Shown piece after piece: positions 11,330 through 21,000 of a stretch of 64,000 nucleotides of DNA. The translations under genes were made by a program, and so were the position numbers. How positions within the stretch are numbered: position 1 is the stretch's first letter; each line of letters starts with the position of its first letter. The notes beneath the pieces were generated by a model. It made no database searches. It had not been told where the DNA came from and saw nothing but the letters and a program-made list of their open reading frames with translations. Source of the DNA: Antedon mediterranea (lineage: Eukaryota; Echinodermata; Crinoidea; Comatulida; Antedonidae). The DNA lies in contig NC_092670.1 in assembly GCF_964355755.1 (NCBI RefSeq), positions 2,877,001 through 2,941,000 on the forward strand, read 5' to 3'.

Positions 11330-11535
11330 CTAATAATTTATGATTTGTTTATTTGTCTATTTTCTGTCCGGTTTAATATGGGTATATAGATTATATATAT
11401 ATGTTTAATTATTTGCTTTTCTGTTTAGTATTTCCTTTATTTTTTATTTTGCTTCAGTTTTCATTTTATTCTCTATTGTACATATGCATAATATTACCCT
11501 TATTGAATAAAAGATATGTTGACTTGAAAAGGCCA
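11330..11535 (+). mobile_element. non-LTR retrotransposon 3' tail
   Basis: A T-rich tract ends in gaataaaagatatgttgact, the sort of AATAAA-containing tail seen at the 3' end of CR1/L2-like insertions. There is no coding sequence. Confidence 0.35.
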
Positions 11536-11599
11536 TATGACGACATTTACTTATTATTGTTATAAAAAAATGCTAACGATAAGACATTGACGGATGATG

Positions 11600-11805
11600 T
11601 ACACTAATGTTTAGAGATATGACCTATACTTTATGCTAATGTTTTCGAGCGAAACATTAACGCTTTTGTGTATGTATGTATGTATAATATATTATATGTA
11701 TAAAAGTTTAAAGTATGTACAGTATGTATATGTATGTCATGCGAAGTCCACAATTTCTCAATAACGGTCATAATTCCCAACGCGGCTCTCCGATTGAGTT
11801 AACTA
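11600..11805. repeat. dispersed repeat shared with 1600-1740
   Basis: The segments ctatactttatgctaatg, gtcatgcgaagtc, ataacggtcat and cccaacgcggctctccga match the segments at 1600-1735 and 4515-4655. Here they are interrupted by a tgtatgtatg expansion. Confidence 0.8.
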
Positions 11806-12022
11806 CTATTTCCAATTCAAATTTATTGAATTTTGAACAAGTCCATATCAAGAGAAACAAACAATAGTACAAATAAAATTACAAATAAACAGTTACATAA
11901 AGAGATTCGACTGCAGAAGGGAGAGTTACAAGTTTGCAACAATCAAGGTATGGAAGCAGAGATTATATGCATATAGTATTAGTAGTTTGGGCCCATTTCC
12001 TGATAATAAGAGGCCTATTTTT

Positions 12023-13644
12023 AGGTTATATGCATGATATGCATATAACCTCTTGATTCTGTCAAAATCTTTATTTATTTATTAGGTTATATGCATGATA
12101 TGCATATAACCTCTTGATTCTGTCAAAATCTTTATTTATTTATTTATTTATTTATTAGGTTATATGCATTATCATGCATATAACCTCTTGATTCTGTCAA
12201 AATCTTCATTTATTTATTTATTCTTTCCTTAGCACTATTTTGTCCGTGAATTATCTTGATATCAGTTTCATCTATCTAAGTCAAGTTTTCAGAGTATATT
12301 CCTCATGGCCAGGAATCGATGTGGTTATATTTTCACGATGCGTAATCAAAAATTACGCGGTCTACGCGCGATTTTACGAAATCACGTTTGTAATCATATC
12401 TTCACAAGCATGAATCACAATTAATAATTAATAAATTTAGTACTCATAAATTTCAGGTCATATTTCATCATATGGCAATAAAATTACGTGCGTAGCGCAT
12501 ATAACGCTTGCGTACGCGCGCTTAAAATGTTCAAAATTGTCAAAATTTATTTTCGATGAAATTAGAATACGTTTCAGGCAATTTTAAGCGTTTAAAAAAT
12601 TGCCATGAGTGCGCAGATTTTTGCACGCGCACTGCGCGTTAAACGTTAATGCGCACTCTTTTTGCCCGATTTCTGTTTTACAATCTTTCTTTAATAATAT
12701 CATCATATTTGATTCAGGTTTCAAATCGAAATTGCGTTATACGAGCACGTCAAAAGTGACTGGCTACGCACGTATAAGTTAACAAAATGGTGAAAATATG
12801 CTAAATTTTAAAATTAATATATATCGTCAGAATGCAGAGGAACACCTATTTTTTATTTCATTTTCTTGAAGTGTATGTATCATATGTATGATTTATTATC
12901 AAATAAAGAGAACAAAAGTTGATTAAGTCATCATTAATTGCATATTCAATTTAAAAAAAAATAATTTCGACAATCAAACAAATTATGACATTTTCTTAGG
13001 CCAAAATACCAAACTTAATTAACATTAACTTTCTTTCTTAAGAAGTTCATATATTAAAGTTAAAAGTATATAGTTTGACAGTGCATCATTTTTTTACATT
13101 TTTAAAGATGTCATCATAGTAAAAAATTATAATTCATTGCGGTATGTAATAATCTATTTGCACCAAAGTGGTTACTGCATAGTAAATACACGGAGGAATT
13201 TTTCTACAATTTTTAGTTAGTTGTGTTTGGCTCGATGGTCTGTGCTCGTGTCTATGGCATTCAAGGTACCGAGATCGAGTCTCACCTTGGGAAACGAAAT
13301 AAGATTTTTTTTTATTATCCGTATTGTTTGTTCAAATTTATTTCTTAGTGTATTATATAGATTATACACATGATTTATAATGAAATCTAGATAAAAAGTA
13401 ACTTATGTCTTTATTATTATGTAACAACAAATGTGGTTTATGACATTATACGCAGAGGGATCTTTGATCGGATTGTGATACCGGCTATTGTATTCGCGTT
13501 AGCAAGGTCCTCTCTATCATATATTATAAATAATTAAAGAATCTGAGAAAATCAATCAATCAAAATATCTTTTACAAATCAATTATCTTTATTTAAATCA
13601 ATGCATATAACCTATAATTCGTCATAGTGACGAATTAAATCTAG
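12023..13644 (+). mobile_element. Helitron2/Helentron-like non-autonomous element, copy 1
   Basis: The 5' end aggttatatgcat is inverted near the 3' end (atgcatataacct). This is followed by the hairpin ttcgtca-tag-tgacgaa and the terminal CTAG (13641-13644) abutting TT. Asymmetric terminal repeats plus a 3' hairpin and CTAG with T-T targeting are features of Helitron2/Helentrons. The 5' terminus is present three times in tandem (starts 12023, 12084, 12157). A tRNA-like block lies at 13225-13300. No helicase is encoded. It sits in an intron of the MAM/EAR relic. Confidence 0.75.
13225..13300 (+). repeat. tRNA-like (SINE-type) block in Helitron copy 1
   Basis: tggctcgatggtctg resembles a Pol III A box, and gagatcgagtctcacc resembles a B box about 45 bp later. 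It recurs at 15100-15170 in the second Helitron copy, so it was mobilised with the element. It does not fold as a full tRNA by eye. Confidence 0.45.
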
Positions 13645-13798
13645 TTAATGTTTTTATCTTATACACAAATTGTTATATCTCGTTTTCATTTCCCAAAGAA
13701 CAGATTATGGTAGTATAGTCTCTGTATTGATTTCAGTAGTATAGTCTGTAATAATTATATAATCTTTATATTAAATAAAAACAAATCTCATTTGAAAG

Positions 13799-14156
13799 TT
13801 ACAAACCGATAGCATGCGTCCGATATTGAATGTTGTCAATTGCGATGTCACCCCTACGGTAAACTACTTTTCCCAATAGCCTTCAAACACAATGTAATTT
13901 TTTCCATAACCGTTGTGCGCAAATTGTGCTACTACGGCATTTCGCCACCGATCTCCTTGGTTACCACTTTTTTTCCATAACAGTTCGTCCCCCAAATCCG
14001 ATTTTCTGTAAACCGTGAGTGATCCAACTTCATGTCCGTACATGTGATAGTAGAATGATAAAGATACATGTTGCCCTGGTGGTAACAATTGACTTCTCAT
14101 GCGAGCTGACTTCTAGTTACTTGTAGATATTGTTTTAATGTAAACATAATGATCAC
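13799..14156 (-). pseudogene. second MAM-domain exon, broken
   Basis: Minus strand, acceptor cgtacag at 14157. It encodes DHYVYIKTIS, then an in-frame TAG, then RSQLLPPGQHVSLSFYYH and NYIVFEGYWEK, and after a frameshift near 13870 GDIAIDNIQYRTHAIG. These are the standard landmarks of the C-terminal half of a MAM domain (LLPPG, SFYYHMYG, GDIAIDNI), used in adhesion proteins. A stop and a frameshift in one exon argue for a pseudogene. Confidence 0.75.
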
Positions 14157-14199
14157 CTGTACGTGGAAATAAACAAGCAGTTAGTAATTAAATTTAATT

Positions 14200-15506
14200 A
14201 GGCTATATATTATCATGCATATAACCTTATTGATTCTGTCAAAAATCTTTATTTCTTTATTTTATTCTTTCCTTAGCACTGTTTTGTCCGTCAATATTAT
14301 CTTGAGACCAATTACATCTAGCTACGTCAATTTTTCAGAGTATATTCCTTATATCCAGGAATCGCGTCGATGTGGATATCCTTTCATGGTGCGCAATAAA
14401 AAAGGTATACGCGTGATTTAATGAAATCACGTTTGCAATCATATGTATTATAATTAAACCAAATTTGGTAAATTTCAGATCATATTTCATCATATGAAAA
14501 TGCAAATACGTGCGTAGCGCATATAACGCGTGCGTACGTGCGCTTACAATTTAAAAAAATGAGTGAGTAGTGAGTACATTTCAGGCAATTTTAAGCGTTT
14601 AAAAATTGCCATGAGTGCGCAGAATTTTGCACTGCGCGTTAAACTATACTGCGGTACTCTTTTTGCCTGATTTCTGTTTTACAAACTTTCTTTAGCAATT
14701 TCATCATATTTTATTCACTTTTCAATTTAAAACCACGTTATACAAGCACGTTAAAGTGACCGGCTTCGCACAAAATGGTGAAAATATGCTATATTTTAAA
14801 ATGAATATAGATCGTCAGAATGCTCGGGAAACCCTATTTTTCATTTTTTAAAGGTATATGTATCATATATGCATGGAAGATTTATTATGAAATTAAGAGA
14901 AAAAAAAGTTGATTACGTCATCATTGCATATTAAATTTAAAAAAAATTAATACAATCAAACAAACTATGACATTTTCTTTGGCCGAAATAACAAACTTAA
15001 CATTAACTTCTTTAAAATGTTTATATATTGAAGTTAAAAGCCAAAAGGGTTACTGCATAGTAAACACACGGAGGAATCTTTCTTCAACTTTAGTCAGTTG
15101 TGTATGGCTCGGTGGTCTGTGCTCGCGTCTATAGCAATCAAGGTACCCAGATCGAGTCTCACCTTGGGAAACGATATAAGATTTTTTTTATATCCGTATT
15201 GTTTGTTCAATTTCATTTCTTAGTGTTAGATTAATTTACGAATGATTTATGATGAAAAGGTAAAAAAAATGACTTAGGTCTTTATAATTATGTAACAAGG
15301 GTTGTTTATATTATACGCGGAGAGATCTTTGATCGGATAGTGATACCGGCTATTGTATTTGCGTTAGCAAGATCCTATCTTCATAGGCCTATATTATAAA
15401 TAATTAAAGATTCTGACAAAATCAATATATATATTTAAAAAATGAATTTAATTATTAAAATCAATGCATATAACCTAAAATTCGTCATAGTGACGAATTA
15501 AATCTA
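14200..15506 (+). mobile_element. Helitron2/Helentron-like non-autonomous element, copy 2
   Basis: Colinear with 12023-13644 but with only one 5' terminus. It ends in the same hairpin ttcgtcatagtgacgaa and CTAG (15503-15506) followed by T. It lies between the two MAM exons, that is, in an intron. The two copies differ by many small indels and are not recent duplicates of each other. Confidence 0.75.
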
Positions 15507-15639
15507 GTTCAAATTATAATATATGGCTTTTTGAATATTTCCGAAATTTTATTGTATTAAACATTATGTGAAAACAATTTAGAATTTTGGCATAGTGACC
15601 ACTAGAAGTGTTTATTTTACACCACACTTAACCTCTCAT

Positions 15640-15823
15640 GTGCTAGTAGACATTTCTACTAATAACCCTAATAAACGTACAACGATTTCCTGAATGACCT
15701 TTGATGGTCCAGTTTTTCTTTCACCAATTCTTCCATCCCTTCCACCACAAGTCCGCATCCAATCAAAACCATCACCTCTTTCTTGAGTCCAGCCATAACC
15801 AGTACTCTCAAAATCTGTTTTGA
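15640..15823 (-). pseudogene. first MAM-domain exon, frameshifted
   Basis: Minus strand, after the acceptor gttttatag. It encodes TDFESTGYGWTQERGDGFDW, an N-terminal MAM signature (xDFE...GW.Q...D.FDW), then RTCGGRDGRIGERKTGPS, after which a single-base shift is needed to keep the MAM pattern GHSGN. With 13799-14156 it makes one domain. The gene order (MAM, then EAR repeats) suggests a secreted or adhesion protein before decay. Confidence 0.7.
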
Positions 15824-15870
15824 CTATAAAACATATATGCTATGACGTTATCGAAATTCCTTCACTTGCA

Positions 15871-15900
15871 CTGATGAAGGACTAGTTTTGTCCGAAAGCT
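15871..15900 (+). ncRNA. hammerhead-ribozyme-like core, degenerate
   Basis: ctgatga is followed by ggac-tagtttt-gtcc and then gaaa, which matches the CUGAUGA / stem II / GAAA order of hammerhead ribozymes. One extra A lies between the core and stem II, and no clear stem III with a cleavage site was found. Hammerheads occur in Penelope-like retroelements, which would fit the adjacent TA microsatellite. It is probably an inactive relic or a coincidence. Confidence 0.25.
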
Positions 15901-16025
15901 CTGCTAATTTTTCTGGCTGTTTTACTTTATCGTTTTGATTTAGCTTTTCGCTTTTTTTTGTATCTCCATTGAGATCCAGCCACTGATACCCACAGCATTG
16001 TCATTTTTCAGTAATTTGCCTTTGG

Positions 16026-16146
<121 letters not shown>

Positions 16147-16199
16147 ACTAAATTAACACTTTGGGAGACATGCTATTTTTTTGTATATTTGGGAGACAA

Positions 16200-17210
16200 T
16201 GACAAAATGGCTGATTATTATACTTTGACATATATTTTACATACACCCTTTCATTTTATTTCATTAAAGGCATGTTACTACATATTTAAAAACAAAAAAA
16301 ATTATGATAACAATTAAACTGTAAGATATATATGTTTTAAGTTGTTATTTTTGTCTCCCAACTGTTTTTCAAACTCTAAAATGTACATTTGGGAGACTTG
16401 ACAGTGTACATAACATATTACAGTATAAAAATGTCTTATTTACAGATTAAACAGTGCAAAAATAGTGCAAAGTCAACAATACCAGTACAAAGCTCATTAA
16501 AACCATTCCAATTATTACTATTGATAGAAAAAAACATACCAATGTTAAATTGATGAAAAAAAAATTGTTTTTTGTTAATTGTTCAGAAGGGTTTTTAAGA
16601 GGGTGGGGGCATGAAATGCTAACAATAATTAACCCTCGAAATGAAAATCTACAACACGATTAATATCAAGGTGTTAAAATATGGTACAAATTGTTAAAAA
16701 TGCTTTGTAAAGATCATCTTCAGACAACAATTCTACTAAAAATATAAATGTGTTATAATACAGTATTCAAAATAAAAATTCTATTTTTTTGAATAAAAGG
16801 AACATTTTATTTCGCTTTGTAACCTAGCTGAAAGTTAAACCAGCCCGAATGAATTAGATCAAGCAACAAACTTACTCAAAATAAAGAAGTTCAACAAATT
16901 TGCAATTTCTTTAAGATAGATTTATTAAGAGTCCACATGCCAAACCTATTCAATTTAACAGAATATCTAAACTTTGAAACAATTTTAGCTTGTAAGGTGA
17001 AGATTGTACAAACAAAGTAATTGATACTGTTTTCACATTAAATAAATAATGTATACATAGAGTACACAGTAATTATAGTGTAGCAAGTCTCAATAAATTG
17101 CATGCTATAATAATAATATTTTATTGACATATACGATGTACATCGGCGGCAATCAATTTCATAAAAGCTGCGTCAAAAAAAATAAATAAAAATCATTTAT
17201 GCAAGCATTA
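16200..17210. other. AT-rich non-coding tract of the candidate element
   Basis: Apart from subterminal TTGGGAGAC motifs at 16365 and 16388, no coding frames, exons or known repeats are visible. Confidence 0.5.
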
Positions 17211-17223
17211 CATATACAATTAT

Positions 17224-17925
17224 GTACAGATAAAAATAAATTGCATATTATTATCAATATTACAGGAAATTGTAATACAGCAAATATATAATTTAATCAG
17301 AATCAAATCTTGTGCCATTAGGCAAATTGTTACCACATTGCAGTCTCAATAAATTGCATACTATTATCAATATTACAGGAAATTGTAATACAGCAATTAT
17401 ATAATTTAATCAGAATCAAATTTTGTGCCATTAGGTAAATTGTTAACACATTGCAGTCTCAATAAATTGCATACTATTATCAATATTACAGGAAATTGTA
17501 ATACAGCAATTATATAATTTAATCAGAATCAAATCTTGTGCGATTAGGCAAATTGTTAACACATTGCAGTCTCAATAAATTGCACACTATTATCAATATT
17601 ACAGGAAATTGTAATACCGCAATTATATAATTTTATCAGAATCAAATTTTGTGCCATTAGGCAAATTGTTAACACATTGCAGTCTCAATAAATTGCATAC
17701 TATTATCAATATTACAGGAAATTGTTTTACAGCAGTTATATAATTTAATCAGAATCAAATCTTGTGCCATTAGGCAAATTGTTACCACATTGCAGTCTCA
17801 ATAAATTGCATACTATTATCAATATTACAGGAAATTGTAATACAGCAATTATATAATTGAATCAGAATCAAATCTCGTGCCATTAGGTAAATTGTTAACA
17901 CATTGCAGTCTCAATAAATTGCCTA
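17224..17925. repeat. ~115-bp minisatellite, about six units
   Basis: The unit starts cagtctcaataaattgc and includes attacaggaaattgtaat and caaatcttgtgccattagg. Unit starts lie at about 17341, 17455, 17567, 17680, 17796 and 17908. It lies just downstream of the stop codon of the micro-exon gene (read on the minus strand). Confidence 0.9.
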
Positions 17926-18052
17926 CTATTAACAACAATACATCTTTAAGAAAATTGTTAATAGAGCTGATATTAGCATGCAATGTATTTGGACTGCTAC
18001 ATCAATATATTAACAATTTGCAAATTGTTAATACATTGATTTTTATGACATC

Positions 18053-21000
18053 TCACATCTCCATTTTCTCCATCCTTTCTTTAATTTGTCTTTGCCTCTT
18101 TACTCGTTCATTCATAACTTTTGATCTTACGGTCTTCCATGGATAGCTCTCATGCAGCATATATTTGTTTAAAAATGTCAAAGCTTCATTCTTAGCTACA
18201 ATACAAACAAAAAAACAATAATAATATCTCTAATTATTAATTGATGGTTTATTATGTGTTATTACATGAAAAAAAACATCCAAACTTTTTGAAAAGAGTA
18301 TGCCCTGTTTTTTTTTTCTTGCATTTTTTTTTCTTCTCGCATAAGGATTATAAAGCGTAGGTCCAGTGTACACACACTGCTGAACCTAGTACATATTTCA
18401 AAGACAAGTAGGGGAGTTACATCTGGTGTACCAGTTCATACAGCCACTGTCGTGGACAGACGAGAAAGCGCCGATCAAGCTGATTGGCAGCATAGACATG
18501 ATGCTACATGTACCTTTCAAACTTTTTCTTCTTTTCTCAATTATCTCCTCTTCCTCTTCCGAATCCATCAACCTGTCATCTGTGAAATATCAAAGAAGTC
18601 ATAGAGAATTGTTTTATATTTATTCATATATTCCTAAGTCATATTAGATGGTGAACAAAACTGTTTGGTAATATCTGAATTGCCTTCAAAAAATTGATTC
18701 TGGGGTACCAAGAGCAAAGATCTGGGTTGGTAATAAAACTTTTGAACCAGACCCTTTATGGGGGAGGAGGGAGTGCAACGTTTCTATGTACTCTATTGTA
18801 GTAGTGGAGTCGCTCATACTCTAGGCAAAGATTTAACTAAAGGTTTGGTTTCTTTTTGCCAAATTGAAAAATATTTAGCCACATTTAAAACACAAACAGC
18901 ACATATTTCTGCATACCTTTCTTTCTTTTTCTTCTTTTCTCAATTATCTCCTCTTCCTCTTCCGAATCCATCAACCTGTCATCTGTGAAATATCAAAGAA
19001 GTCATAGAGAATTGTTTTTTATTTATTCATATATTCCTAAGTCATATTAGATTAGTGAGCAAAACTGTTTGGTAATATCTGAATTGCCTTCAAAAAATTG
19101 ATTCTGGGGTACCAAGAGCAAAGATCTGGGTTGGTAATAAAACTTTTGAACCAGACCCTTTATGGGGGAGGAGGGAGTGCAACGTTTCTATGTACTCTAT
19201 TGTAGTAGTGGAGTCGCTCATACTCTAGACAAAGATTTACCTAAAGGTTTGGTTTTTTTTGCCAAATTAAAAAATATTTAGCCACATTTAAAACACAAAC
19301 AGCACATATTTCTTCATACCTTTCCTTCTTTTTCCTCTTTTACTTTTCTCAATTATCTCCTCTTCCTCCTCCAAATCCATCAACCTGTCATCTGTAAAAT
19401 ATCAAAGAAGTCATAGAGAATTGTTATTCATATATTCGTGGACCAAGACTTCTATGTATGTAGTGATTTGTTTATACATTCTCCTATCCTCCTACGATAA
19501 TTGTTTTTAATAGCTGAAAACCGGTTGAACAGCTAGAGTACAGCATCATAATGTTGAAGACAGGCCGATTTTCTTTAAAAAATACTATTTTGATAGATTT
19601 AATATACGATTATACAAATGTATTGATTTGCGATGAATGGAACATCCCAATCTCTCAGTCTGCCAGAGTTTGGTTTAACACAAGTAGGTAAATTTATGAG
19701 CCCTTGGTTTAACACATACGGTATATTTGTAACCGTTACCCGATGAAAGCCCAGTAAATATTTGTTTTATAAAATTAAAAGTTTCAAAATACAATTTCAA
19801 AAGAAACATAAAATGTAAAACACTTACTTCATCACTAGTTTCAGATATTGAATCGTCTGGCCTATAGGAAGTGTCCACATCAGATGCCTATTCAAAAGGA
19901 AAAATATAAAAATACTATTTGTATACTAATTGGAAAATACATTGAGGGATGTTCCATACAGTTACAATGATATACTGTAAAATATTTTATTTTCAACATT
20001 TTGCCTTTTTATTTTTGTAATGGAGCGTTTTTCGTCCATAAGTTTTTTTAACATACACTCAAATAATTGTAGCAAAACCATAATACTAAGTTTTAACCAA
20101 CATACTTAGTATTAAAATTATTATTTGGCACTGCCGTCAGTTACTATTCTTTTATGCAGGGACTAGCTTAGCAGCCATAGCATGCCTAGTTTTCAAAGCA
20201 TTTTAGAAACATTTTAAACGCACTAGGTCTATGCTGGTATAATATTCATAACAATACAGTATTTTATAAGGTGTTATAATGTAAGCGGATAGGGATAGGG
20301 GGTATTTCATTTCTTACAAATGGTTCGCTAGATAGAGAAGTAGTAGTTTAGGCCTGGCAATACATTACGTTGTATGTTATACAAATATTTACTGGACTGA
20401 GGGGCATGGTTAAAAATATAGACCAAGGTGATCTGGAGACTATATGCTATATCCTGAGACGAAGTCGAGGGCTATATTTGTAACCGTTACCCGATGAAAG
20501 CCCAGTAAATATTTATTTTATAACATTAAAAGTTTCAAAATACGATTTCAAAATTAACATTAAAAGTATAACACCTACTTCATCACTAGTTTCAGATATT
20601 GAATCATCTGGCCTATAGGAAGTGTCCACATACCTATTAAAAAAAAAAGACATAAAAATACTATTTTTATACTAATTAGAAAAGACGTCGAGGGATGTTT
20701 CATACAGTTACAATGATACACACTTTTCATATAAAAATTTGGGCGAGGTTAGCTTTTAAAGCATTTTAGTCTATGCTGGTATAATACTTACAGTTCCTTC
20801 TTCTTCTTCTTCCCCATAGTTTGTACCAATGTCTAAGAAAACACCAAAATTCAATATTTAAAATTATATCTTATTTCCCAATGATGTCAAAATAGTCAAA
20901 CAATACTTACTTTTAATTAACATCATAAAGAAAAAATACACTATTCAAGTTACTATTAAATATCAACATATCAACACAAAAAAAAAACATTTAAAACATT

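Larger units (their letters stand above)
18520..19395. repeat. ~405-bp tandem repeat carrying exon E7 (2+ units)
   Basis: Exon plus intron sequence (for example gattctggggtacc and gggggaggagggagtg) repeats at about 18566, 18968 and 19378. Intron identity is nearly complete between the first two units, so the duplication is recent. Confidence 0.9.

Noticed and set aside
14215-14421. 68-codon plus-strand frame
   Set aside because: It lies within the Helitron2-like element; the homologous part of the other copy is not open.
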